Positions 7,956 through 14,650 of a DNA stretch of 16,926 nt are shown piece after piece; the stretch's first letter is position 1, and every line of letters begins with the position of its first letter. The notes beneath the pieces are model-generated. The model did not search any database. It was given only the letters and a program-made list of their open reading frames with translations, and was not told the origin of the DNA. The DNA comes from Dehalococcoidia bacterium. Its GTDB lineage: Bacteria > Chloroflexota > Dehalococcoidia > UBA6926. The stretch lies in assembly GCA_012271225.1 (NCBI GenBank), contig JAAXGS010000058.1, forward strand, positions 1 to 16,926, given 5' to 3'. Made by a program: the position numbers and the translations under genes.

Positions 7956-7984
7956 ATGCTAGTACACATGTACTAATATGTCAA
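7956..7984 (-). promoter_or_regulatory. Sigma-70-type promoter of the Gp37/TcmP module
   Basis: Read on the minus strand, a perfect -35 TTGACA (7984-7979) is followed by a 17-bp spacer and TAGCAT (7961-7956), which matches the -10 consensus at 4 of 6 positions. Transcription would start near 7949, giving a leader of about 30 nt before the ATG at 7919, containing the GGAGG site. This is the best consensus promoter I can see in the window. Confidence 0.72.
7960..7975. promoter_or_regulatory. 16-bp palindrome inside the promoter, probable operator
   Basis: TAGTACA-CA-TGTACTA is an inverted repeat with perfect 7-bp arms and a 2-bp centre. It lies between the -35 and -10 boxes and touches the -10, a classic position for a dimeric repressor. 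The core GTAC-N4-GTAC has the geometry of Gram-positive LexA boxes (GAAC-N4-GTTC) but a different half-site, so the regulator is unknown. No regulator gene is adjacent. Confidence 0.6.
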
Positions 7985-8006
7985 CCATCCCCTCTCCCCC
8001 AGCGTG

Positions 8007-8345
8007 CTAGGAGGGGACGGTGCCGGCTTGGGGGAGGAAGACGATGAGTCCACTGAGGGCCAGCGCCAACGCCAAAAAGACCATGGTGATGAAGACGGCG
8101 ATCTGGCTGAACGTTGGCCGCTGCCGCTTGCGTCCGCGAGAGCGGGCGCGCCGTGTCCCGCCGCTGCGCATGCCGGCAGGGGCGTCCGCTGAGACCTGCG
8201 CCGGAACGCGCAACCGCTCCAGAAACGAGCGCCGCTGTCGCTCGCTACCCGCCCCGCCGCTGCCGCCTCTGCGTCCCCGGTTGCCTCGGTTGTCAGGGCC
8301 GCCGTCGCGCCCCGGTCTCGGCGACTGTCCACGTCTGTTGCTCAT
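8007..8345 (-). CDS. Small single-pass membrane protein coupled to tilS
   Basis: A 112-residue protein of unknown function. Residues 1-80 are rich in Arg and Gly, strongly basic and probably disordered. Residues 81-104 (IAVFITMVFLALALALSGLI and on) form one clear membrane helix, followed by a short tail of eight residues. By the positive-inside rule the basic N-terminus is cytoplasmic. The reading frame is supported by an ATGA overlap with the tilS stop (8345-8342), a hallmark of coupled translation, and by the clean hydrophobic segment. Other frames here are also open because of the high GC. In many bacteria tilS is followed by hpt and the membrane protease gene ftsH; this protein is neither. 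Confidence 0.65.
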   Translation of the reverse strand: MSNRRGQSPRPGRDGGPDNRGNRGRRGGSGGAGSERQRRSFLERLRVPAQVSADAPAGMRSGGTRRARSRGRKRQRPTFSQIAVFITMVFLALALALSGLIVFLPQAGTVPS

Positions 8346-9844
8346 GTGTCAATAGTACTCCTGTCCATCGATCCTTCTCCAATAACGGCGGCGTGCGCGG
8401 CAACGGCCACGCCCGTGAGCCACAGAATCTCACCCGTCACGGTCTCCGCCACGACGGGGATCCGGTCTCTCCACGGGCGCGGAATCCCGCTATCAACAAA
8501 CACATCCTGCACTTTTCGGCTGCCGCCGCGCAGGCGGATGCGGTCGCCCGGCCTGCGTGGCCTGACCACAAGGCCATGCTGAGCCGCGTCCGGCTGCAGC
8601 GTGACCGTCATCGGTCCGGGCAGGTGTTCCGCGCCGTCTCCGTCCGCCCGCAACTCAATGCCGCGCCCATCGATGCGCCGCGCGGTGAACACCCAGCCGC
8701 CCGCGCGCGTTTGACCTTCCGGGCAGAGCTGCGACAGCACGAGCGGCGGCAGAGGCGGAACCACGCTCGCGCCTGCCGCGGCGAGCACGGCGTCCTGCCG
8801 GCTGACGCAGCTCAGACAGAGGCCCTTCGGCAGAGCGATCTCGGAGCCCGTTCTGCCGTTCATGATCATGTCATCTATGTCACGGTAGTTTCGCTGGCTC
8901 ATGCCCACTGCGGAGCCGAGCAGGGCAACGATTGCCCGCTCCAGGACGATATGCCGCACGGCCGGATGCGCCTTGCTGAGCGCCCGCCGGTTGAATCGCG
9001 CGGCGCGCCCGTCATCGCTCATCTCAACCGCATCCGCCGGCAGCGCGTCGGCCTGTATCGAAAGGGCATCGAGGGCGAGCCGCGCATCGCCGGATGCGCG
9101 GCGAACGGCGCCGAACGCGCCCGCCCGCATGTCCTCCATGAGCGGCAGCAGCTCATGACGGACACTGTTGCGCAGGTGCGCGGGGTCTGTGTTGGAGGCG
9201 TCCTGCCGGGGGCGCAGTCGACGAGCCGTCAGGTAGCGCATGACATCGGCGCGTCTGACACCAAGCAGCGGGCGGATGATGGGGACGCGACTGGCGGAGT
9301 CTGCGCCCCGACGTTCAGGACTGAACGCGGACTCAGTCTGCATCGCCATGCCCGCCAGGCCGCGGAGGCCCGTCCCGCGCAGGAGGTTGAGCAGCACGGT
9401 CTCAACGTCGTCATCTGCGGTATGCCCCAATACGATGGCCTCCGCCTGAACCGCCGCGGCCGCCTGCAGGAACACGCGGTGGCGGGCGTTTCTGGCCGCC
9501 TCCTCAACGGATACGCGCTCCGCGCGCCGTACTTCTGCGATGTCCACCTGCCGAACGCTCACCGGAACGCTCCATCGCGCCCCCAGCCGCCTGACATAGG
9601 CCGCGTCACCGCGTGACTCGGGCCGCAGGCTGTGATCCACATGGACCACGTGCAGGGCCAGGTCACAGGCCGCTCTCAACTCAATCAGGCCGGCCAACAG
9701 CGCCGTCGAATCCGGTCCGCCGGAAACACCCACAAGGAGACGCGCCCCTCGCCCCGCGTAACCACCCGTCTCCAGGCTGCGGTGGATGCTCTCAACAACG
9801 TCCGTGTCTTCGCGGCCGTTTCCCGGCGCGCGCAACCTGACCAT
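8342..9844 (-). CDS. tilS: tRNA(Ile)-lysidine synthetase TilS
   Basis: Adds lysine to C34 of the CAU-anticodon tRNA-Ile so that it reads AUA, using ATP. The N-terminal PP-loop ATPase shows LLVGVSGGPDSTALL (36-50), HVVHVDHSLR (65-74), and LGHTADDDVETVLLNLLRGT (139-158), with RPLL (191-194). The C-terminal TilS domain shows VRPRRPGDRIRLRGG (427-441), KVQDVFVDSGIPRPWRDRIP (444-463), and ILWLTGVAVA (473-482). The frame is open further upstream, but ATG at 9844 is chosen because it lies 5 nt after the preceding phosphatase stop and gives 500 residues. The Shine-Dalgarno site is weak. It is the third gene of a minus-strand operon. Confidence 0.94.
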   Translation of the reverse strand: MVRLRAPGNGREDTDVVESIHRSLETGGYAGRGARLLVGVSGGPDSTALLAGLIELRAACDLALHVVHVDHSLRPESRGDAAYVRRLGARWSVPVSVRQVDIAEVRRAERVSVEEAARNARHRVFLQAAAAVQAEAIVLGHTADDDVETVLLNLLRGTGLRGLAGMAMQTESAFSPERRGADSASRVPIIRPLLGVRRADVMRYLTARRLRPRQDASNTDPAHLRNSVRHELLPLMEDMRAGAFGAVRRASGDARLALDALSIQADALPADAVEMSDDGRAARFNRRALSKAHPAVRHIVLERAIVALLGSAVGMSQRNYRDIDDMIMNGRTGSEIALPKGLCLSCVSRQDAVLAAAGASVVPPLPPLVLSQLCPEGQTRAGGWVFTARRIDGRGIELRADGDGAEHLPGPMTVTLQPDAAQHGLVVRPRRPGDRIRLRGGSRKVQDVFVDSGIPRPWRDRIPVVAETVTGEILWLTGVAVAAHAAVIGEGSMDRSTIDT

Positions 9845-9849
9845 GACGG

Positions 9850-10497
9850 CTAATCCACTACGTCCGTTTGCGTTGGCGCGGTGTTCAGGCTTGTCAGCGC
9901 CCACTGAAACCGATTGGCCGGGCCGATCACGCCCGCCGCCCGGGACACAAGCAGGCTGAAGGAGCCGGGCGTGATGCGTAAACGCCCGTAATTGGCCAGG
10001 GGCATGCCGAGAGCGCGGCACAGAATCGAATAGATGGCGAAGGCGTGGGAGACCAGAACCACGTCTTCATGCGGCTGATACGACTGCGCGATGGACTCCA
10101 CGATGTCCCACGTTCGAGCCTGCAGGCCCTCCAGGGTCTCGCCGCCGTTGGGGAATTGGGCCGTCTGCGGATCACGGGTCCAGTGCTCAAAGAAATCCGG
10201 GAACAGGTCGCGCATCTCTCTCAACGGCGTCCCGTCCAGATCGCCAAAATCCAGTTCGCGCAGGTCATCCTCGGCCCTGACGGTCAAGCCGTGCGGGGCT
10301 GCGATGGCCTCCGCGGTGTCCATCGCCCTGCGGGATGAGCTTGAGAGAACCGTGACGGGCGTCATGGAGGTGAAGTGTCTGGCAAGCGCGCGTGATTGCG
10401 CGATACCCGCGTCATTCAGTGGGATATCGGCGCGCCCCTGCGCGCGTCCATCACGGTTCCATGCGGTTTCACCGTGCCGCACCAGGTAGAGATTCAT
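9850..10497 (-). CDS. Histidine phosphatase family protein (phosphoglycerate-mutase-like)
   Basis: A 215-residue member of the branch that uses a phosphohistidine intermediate. LYLVRHGETAWN (3-14) carries the catalytic RHG with His8. SSSSRRAMDTA (52-62) has the phosphate-pocket Arg, ELDFGDLDG (81-89) gives the acidic residue Glu81, and VLVSHAFAIYSIL (147-159) gives the second histidine, His151. The start at 10497 places LVRHGE at the usual distance from the N-terminus and has AGGGA about 10 nt upstream; longer starts would run into the preceding gene. The substrate cannot be read from the sequence: a small-molecule phosphatase, an alpha-ribazole phosphatase or a broad-specificity enzyme are all possible. 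It lies in an operon between the CNNM/CBS gene and tilS. Confidence 0.9.
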   Translation of the reverse strand: MNLYLVRHGETAWNRDGRAQGRADIPLNDAGIAQSRALARHFTSMTPVTVLSSSSRRAMDTAEAIAAPHGLTVRAEDDLRELDFGDLDGTPLREMRDLFPDFFEHWTRDPQTAQFPNGGETLEGLQARTWDIVESIAQSYQPHEDVVLVSHAFAIYSILCRALGMPLANYGRLRITPGSFSLLVSRAAGVIGPANRFQWALTSLNTAPTQTDVVD

Positions 10498-10552
10498 GCC
10501 GAGTATCCCTGTGTCAGTGTCATGGCGGGGGAATTGGCGCGCGCCGCGGCCC

Positions 10553-11815
10553 TCATTGACCATCCTCCGTGCGGACGGTGACCTCATCAATCCGCGCGCC
10601 CTGCACGTGAGCGACGGTGATCAGATACGTGCCGTACAGAATGGATTCCCCCTCCTCCGGTATACGCCCCATCTGCTTGAGCACGAACCCCGCAATCGTC
10701 TCGTACTCGCCGTCGCCGTCAGGCAGGTGAATGTTCAGCTGCTCCGCGAGTTCATCGATGTGCATGATGCCGTCCACGCGGACGGTGCGCTCATCAACGG
10801 CCCGAAACGCCTGCGGCTCACCGGGATCGTCGACGCGGCCGACAATCAGCTGAATGGCGCGGCTGAGTGTCACAAGACCGGAGATCTCGCCAAACTCATC
10901 CACCACCATCACCATGCGGGACCGGTACTCCCGCATCTCCTCCATCAGATCATCAATCCGCTTGGTCTCCGGCACAAAGTGCGTCTCGCGCAGGTCTGTC
11001 GTCACGGAGCTGTTCATGGTCAACTGGCCGGTCGCGTGCTTGTGCAGCACGTTCTTGATTGCAAGGATGCCTGCCACCCCGTCCGGATCCTCCGCCTGCA
11101 CAGGAAAGTGGGAGTGGGAATGCCGGGCGTACGTCTCAAGAAACTCCGCAAGCGTTGTCCCGTTGCGCACCCACACAACCTCCGTACGCGGCGTCATGAT
11201 CTCCCGAACCATGCGGTCGCCGAACTGAAAGACCTTTTGGACCATCTGCGCCTCGCGGGCCTCGACGGTGCCCTGCTCCACGCCGGTCCGGACCAGTGAG
11301 CCCAGTTCCTGCACGTCCACCAGCGCGCTGCGTCTGCCCCCCGTTGCCCACGCAACGAATGCCGCGAACATGGTGAACAGGATGGCGACGGGAGCGAGAA
11401 TGAATGTCAGGAGCCGGAAGGGCCGGGCCATGAACATCATCACCCGCTCCGCGTGGCGCGCGCCGATGGTCTTGGGCATGATTTCCGCCACCACAAGCAG
11501 CGCAACCGTGGTGATGACGGTGGCGACAAGCAGGCCCTGTTCCGCGTTATCAAGCAGCGTAAGGGCGATGCTGGTGGCGATGGCCGCCGCCGCCGTGTTG
11601 GTCAGGTTGTTCCCCACCAGCAGCGTTGTGAGGAATCGCTCCGGCCTCTCCTTCATTCGCTCCGCCATGCGCGCGCCGGTGGAGCCGGCCTCCGCGCGGC
11701 GCCGCAGTCGATGGCGCTCCGCCGACAGAAAGGCGGCCTCCGTTCCGGAGAAGATCGCGGAAAAGAGCAAGGAGAGTCCCAGCAGCACAAGGCTAATGGT
11801 CTCGACCCCCTCCAT
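10553..11815 (-). CDS. CNNM/CBS-domain membrane protein (HlyC/CorC family)
   Basis: A 420-residue integral membrane protein of the CNNM (DUF21) family, linked in other bacteria to Mg2+ or other divalent cation export. The DUF21 domain covers roughly residues 1-165, with FSGTEAAFLSAERHRLR (22-38), LLVGNNLTNTAAAAIATSIA (65-84), and EIMPKTIGARHAE (111-123). Two CBS motifs follow, the first beginning at REIMTPRTEVVWV (204-216) and the second near 280-325 with VVDEFGEISGLVTL (304-317). The C-terminal CorC_HlyC transporter-associated domain spans 335-415. A start at 11836 is possible, but ATG at 11815 has GGAGG (11830-11826) ten bases upstream, so it is preferred. It heads the minus-strand operon with the histidine phosphatase and tilS. 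Confidence 0.92.
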   Translation of the reverse strand: MEGVETISLVLLGLSLLFSAIFSGTEAAFLSAERHRLRRRAEAGSTGARMAERMKERPERFLTTLLVGNNLTNTAAAAIATSIALTLLDNAEQGLLVATVITTVALLVVAEIMPKTIGARHAERVMMFMARPFRLLTFILAPVAILFTMFAAFVAWATGGRRSALVDVQELGSLVRTGVEQGTVEAREAQMVQKVFQFGDRMVREIMTPRTEVVWVRNGTTLAEFLETYARHSHSHFPVQAEDPDGVAGILAIKNVLHKHATGQLTMNSSVTTDLRETHFVPETKRIDDLMEEMREYRSRMVMVVDEFGEISGLVTLSRAIQLIVGRVDDPGEPQAFRAVDERTVRVDGIMHIDELAEQLNIHLPDGDGEYETIAGFVLKQMGRIPEEGESILYGTYLITVAHVQGARIDEVTVRTEDGQ

Positions 11816-11866
11816 GCGTGCGCGACCTCCATTCATCCGGACAGCCCATGCCGTTTCGCGTCACCT

Positions 11867-11872
11867 ATTCTA
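11867..11872 (-). promoter_or_regulatory. Candidate -10 box for the CNNM-tilS operon
   Basis: On the minus strand TAGAAT matches five of six -10 consensus bases and lies about 50 bp before the chosen start of the CNNM gene. No convincing -35 box is found at the right distance, so this is a weak call. Confidence 0.3.
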
Positions 11873-11926
11873 CAACCGACGGACAGCGCCTCCCCGCCTC
11901 CGTCTCTGCGCGTCAATAGGGAGTAC

Positions 11927-11935
11927 TGGTATCAT
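11927..11935 (+). promoter_or_regulatory. Candidate extended -10 promoter for the PP2C-like gene and tsaD
   Basis: TGGTATCAT is an extended -10 (TG-n-TATCAT) about 40 bp before the preferred start of the PP2C-like gene. It closely resembles the TGGTATTCT upstream of purF, which supports both. No good -35 is visible. It lies in the 159-bp divergent gap shared with the CNNM operon. Confidence 0.4.
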
Positions 11936-11974
11936 TGGGGCAGATTCCTGTCCAGCGGCATGGAGACGTTTCGG

Positions 11975-12622
11975 ATGGCGACATATGCAACCGCAGGCTT
12001 CAGCATCTCAGGCGGCGAGGCGCAACCGATGGCGCCGTACCTGCGCGCCTGGGAGGACAAGCGGCGAGACGGCATTGAAGTTGTCTATGGCCTTGTGCAG
12101 GTGATCTCCGGCCCCACGACATCTGTGACGGACATCGTCTGGGAGGCCTTCGACGAGGGCCTCAAAGCCCAACCCCGATTCACAACAACGCGCTATCTGC
12201 AGAACACGATCGAGGCCGCGCGGGACAGCCTTGGGGGGTACTCCGTTCGCGGGTGGCGGGCCGGCGCGCTTCTCGCCGCGGTCAGCGGGCGTGATCTCTA
12301 CCTCGCATGGGCCGGCCCGGCCGTCTGTTACGTGGTGGCCAAGGACCAACTCATCTATCCCGGCTACGTCACGGAGGAGACCGCGCGGAGTTCCGGCGCG
12401 CTGGGGGACGCGGGCGAGGTGCCGATCCGCATCGCCCATGAGGAGATTCAGGAGGGGGACGTGGTCGTCCTCGCGTGGTCTCAACTGTCGAACCTGATTG
12501 AAGAGGACAATATCAGCGCCCTGATTCAGTCCGGTATTGACCCCGCCGTGCGGTCCCTCTATCGGATGGCCTCGGAGGAGAGCGAGTTCGCGATGATGCT
12601 GCTGCAGTTTGACACGGCGTGA
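11975..12622 (+). CDS. PP2C-fold-like protein, probably a pseudophosphatase
   Basis: A 215-residue protein whose layout recalls a PPM/PP2C phosphatase. GALLAAVSGRDLYLAWAGPA (97-116) fits the place of GTTL-x-AxI-x-LyVANVGDSR, EEIQEGDVVVLAWSQLSNLI (156-175) fits pGDrlLLCSDGLtdlv, and SEFAMMLLQF near the end fits the DNaT-vvv strand. At each place where the family has a metal-binding Asp (DGMGG, GDS, SDG, DN), the Asp is missing here, so catalysis is unlikely. The fold call is inference from spacing and hydrophobic pattern. ATG at 11975 is preferred because GGAGA lies 9 nt upstream; ATG at 11960 in the same frame has no such site. It lies upstream of tsaD, 45 nt away, and is divergent from the CNNM operon. 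Confidence 0.5.
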   Translation: MATYATAGFSISGGEAQPMAPYLRAWEDKRRDGIEVVYGLVQVISGPTTSVTDIVWEAFDEGLKAQPRFTTTRYLQNTIEAARDSLGGYSVRGWRAGALLAAVSGRDLYLAWAGPAVCYVVAKDQLIYPGYVTEETARSSGALGDAGEVPIRIAHEEIQEGDVVVLAWSQLSNLIEEDNISALIQSGIDPAVRSLYRMASEESEFAMMLLQFDTA

Positions 12623-12632
12623 GCCGCGCAAC

Positions 12633-12655
12633 CGCAGCGGCCGTTCACCGCTGCG
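12633..12655 (+). other. Hairpin between the PP2C-like gene and tsaD
   Basis: A perfect 8-bp inverted repeat, CGCAGCGG/CCGCTGCG, with a 7-nt loop fills much of the 45-nt gap. No T-run follows, so it is not a standard terminator. It ends 12 nt before the tsaD ATG, where no Shine-Dalgarno site is visible, and could influence tsaD translation or mRNA processing. Confidence 0.3.
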
Positions 12656-12667
12656 CCCGCTGACGCT

Positions 12668-13705
12668 ATGAGAGTCCTCGGCATTGAATCATCCTGCGAC
12701 GAAACCGGCATCGCCGTCGTCGAGGACGGCCGCCGAATCATCGTCCACGGCCTCTCATCGCAAGCGGACATTCACGCGCGTTTTGGCGGCGTTGTGCCGG
12801 AGATCGCGTCCCGACAGCATCTGCTGACCTTTCCCGCGCTGCTCCGCGACGTTGTGCAGAGGCACGACGGCGAACTCAATCTCGATGCCATCGCCGTCAC
12901 GTACGGGCCGGGGCTCGCGGGATCGCTCCTCGTTGGCGTGAACTTTGCCAAGGCGCTGGCGATGGCATGGAACCTGCCCCTTTACGGCGTCCATCACCTG
13001 GAGGGCCACGTCTACGCAAACTGGATCCGTGACGGTCAGTGGGACGGAGAGGATCACGGCGATCCCGTCCTGCCCGCGGTTGCCCTCATCGTCTCCGGCG
13101 GTCATACGGACATTGTGTTGATTGAGGCTCACGGGCGCTACAAACTGCTGAGTGAAACCCGTGACGATGCGGCAGGAGAGGCCTTTGACAAGGTCGCGCG
13201 GCTGCTGGGGCTGGGCTATCCGGGCGGGCCAGTCATTGAGCGTGTGGCGCGTGAGGCGAGTGATCCCGTTCGTCTGCCAAGTCCATTGATCCGCGATTCC
13301 TGGGATTTCAGCTTCAGCGGTCTCAAGACGGCCGTTCTCCGCCTGGTCAATGAACGCGGAGGAACGGAGGCTCTGGATCAGGCGGCCATTGCGAATATCG
13401 CCGCGGGTTTTCAGCAGACCGCCGTTATCGCTCTTGCGGACCGGCTTCTTGAGGTTGCGCGCGCAACGGGCGCGCAATCCGTCATGCTCTCCGGGGGCGT
13501 TGCGGCGAACGCCGCCCTGGGCGCGGAGGTTCTCCGCAAGGCGGAGATGCCAGTCTGGCGGCCGCGCCCCGCGCTCTGCACAGATAACGGCGTCATGATC
13601 GCCGCCCGCGCCGCCTTTCTGATTGAGCAGGGCGCTCAACCGGATGACGGCGCCCTGGACGCCGTCCCCAGCCTGCGGATGGGGATGACACTAGGCGCAA
13701 CCTAA
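12668..13705 (+). CDS. tsaD: tRNA N6-adenosine threonylcarbamoyltransferase TsaD
   Basis: Transfers the threonylcarbamoyl group to A37 of ANN-decoding tRNAs (t6A), working with TsaB, TsaE and threonylcarbamoyl-AMP made by TsaC/Sua5. The ASKHA-fold landmarks are all present: LGIESSCDETG (4-14), VPEIASRQH (43-51), TYGPGLAGSLLVG (78-90), the metal-binding HHLEGH (109-114), VSGGHT (142-147), GEAFDKVARLLGLGYPGGP (170-188), FSFSGLKTA (214-222), LSGGVAAN (274-281), and TDNGVMIA (305-312). 345 residues is a normal length. The C-terminal tail after LRMG (MTLGAT) differs from the second tsaD fragment at 14863-14955, which stops directly after LRMG, so the last few codons may have been rewritten when the downstream DNA changed. 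Confidence 0.97.
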   Translation: MRVLGIESSCDETGIAVVEDGRRIIVHGLSSQADIHARFGGVVPEIASRQHLLTFPALLRDVVQRHDGELNLDAIAVTYGPGLAGSLLVGVNFAKALAMAWNLPLYGVHHLEGHVYANWIRDGQWDGEDHGDPVLPAVALIVSGGHTDIVLIEAHGRYKLLSETRDDAAGEAFDKVARLLGLGYPGGPVIERVAREASDPVRLPSPLIRDSWDFSFSGLKTAVLRLVNERGGTEALDQAAIANIAAGFQQTAVIALADRLLEVARATGAQSVMLSGGVAANAALGAEVLRKAEMPVWRPRPALCTDNGVMIAARAAFLIEQGAQPDDGALDAVPSLRMGMTLGAT

Positions 13706-13792
13706 AGCAGGGATTTCACTTGTAATGCCGGTACACAATGTCAACTCGACATATTTGAGCAAACCGCTTTGCAGGGAGATCACTGAGCGTAC

Positions 13793-14650
13793 ATGGTGAC
13801 TCTCCTCGGCCAGGGTTGGCGCGCTGAACTCAGGGAGTTGGTGATCAGCGCCCGCGAATCCGTCATGGTTGTGGCTCCCTATATCAAGAGCGCAGAGGCA
13901 GCGTGGCTCTGCGAATTGTTGGACGGCAACGCCGATGTCATTACCCTGTCAAACATTGAGGCTGGCGCTGTTAGCGCCGCGACACTGGATTTGCAGGCGC
14001 TCATACACCTGTCCTCCGCGACGCCAGATTCGCGCCTGTTCGCGCTTCCGTCACTTCACGCCAAAGTCTTTCTTGCTGACACTTCTGCCGCCATAGTGAC
14101 ATCCGGCAATCTGACCCGTTCCGGTTTGGACAGCAATCTGGAGTACGGCGTACTCATGCGTGATCGGGCTGTTGTGCAAAGGGTTCGGGCGCACATGATA
14201 GGATATGCGCGCCTGGGCTCAGCAGTCGCGCCGGAGCATCTGGCGCGACTGCTCCCCGTTGAGCGAGAACTGCGGGAAGAGAGAGCCCGTCTTGAAGCTA
14301 CTCCCAATCCCGAGGCCAAGGCACGGCTGGATGACTTGCTGTGGCAGGCGCAGACATCGTTCATTGACATGCAGGTCGGCAATCGTTCTGCTAACACCGT
14401 TTTTAGTGAAGCCGTCCTGCATGTTCTTGCTGGCGGGGCGTCATTAACAACCGGCGAGATTCACGAAAGGGTACGAGCGCTTCTCCCTGAGTTATGCGAC
14501 GACACTGTGGATCGTGTCATCAATGGACGGCGCTTCGGCAAGCGATGGAAACATAGCGTGAGGAACGCGCAGCAGTCCCTCAAGGAACAGGGCAGGATTT
14601 CGTACACCCCGGAGTCCAGACTATGGAGCATCGTCACTCTGGAGCGCTGA
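13793..14650 (+). CDS. Phospholipase D-family nuclease with winged-helix-like C-terminus
   Basis: A 285-residue protein with one PLD (HKD) motif: SLHAKVFLAD gives His89, Lys91 and Asp96, followed by TSGNLTRSG (103-111) and Glu117. Family members with one motif (Nuc, BfiI-type nucleases) act as dimers, so a DNA or RNA nuclease is more likely than a lipase. There is no signal peptide. Residues about 150-190 are helical. Residues 203-285 (SEAVLHVL to the end, with TTGEIHERVR, RWKHSVRNAQQSLKEQGRI and SRLWSIV) resemble the winged-helix DNA-binding domain at the N-terminus of Mrr-type restriction proteins; that likeness is by eye. ATG at 13793 is the first start after an in-frame stop; AGGGAG lies rather far upstream (about 14 nt). 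GC (about 55% in a sampled line) is lower than in tsaD. A mobile defence nuclease is plausible. Confidence 0.78.
   Translation: MVTLLGQGWRAELRELVISARESVMVVAPYIKSAEAAWLCELLDGNADVITLSNIEAGAVSAATLDLQALIHLSSATPDSRLFALPSLHAKVFLADTSAAIVTSGNLTRSGLDSNLEYGVLMRDRAVVQRVRAHMIGYARLGSAVAPEHLARLLPVERELREERARLEATPNPEAKARLDDLLWQAQTSFIDMQVGNRSANTVFSEAVLHVLAGGASLTTGEIHERVRALLPELCDDTVDRVINGRRFGKRWKHSVRNAQQSLKEQGRISYTPESRLWSIVTLER

Noticed and set aside
7989..8016. CCCCTC/GAGGGG inverted repeat at the end of the small membrane protein gene as a terminator
   Set aside because: Only six pairs with a 16-nt loop and no T-run on the minus strand. It also overlaps the stop region of the gene, so it is not convincing.
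8114..9616. Open frame of 500 codons on the plus strand
   Set aside because: It lies opposite tilS and the small membrane protein gene. The translation is low in hydrophobic residues and matches nothing, while the minus strand has complete TilS motifs.
9845..10021. N-terminal extension of TilS
   Set aside because: It would overlap the histidine phosphatase by nearly 60 codons and shows no TilS similarity. ATG at 9844 fits the 5-nt intergenic spacing.
11453..11974. Upstream part of the open frame that contains the PP2C-like gene
   Set aside because: It is antisense to the start of the CNNM gene and crosses the divergent promoter region. The GGAGA-preceded ATG at 11975 is the better start.
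13706..13792. A tRNA-Thr-like piece (CTTGTAA anticodon-like loop and a short ATGTC/GACAT stem) that might mark an attachment site
   Set aside because: The supposed anticodon loop is ten bases with a mismatched stem, the T-arm-like loop has five bases rather than seven, and no acceptor stem can be formed. It does not fold as a tRNA or a clear fragment of one.
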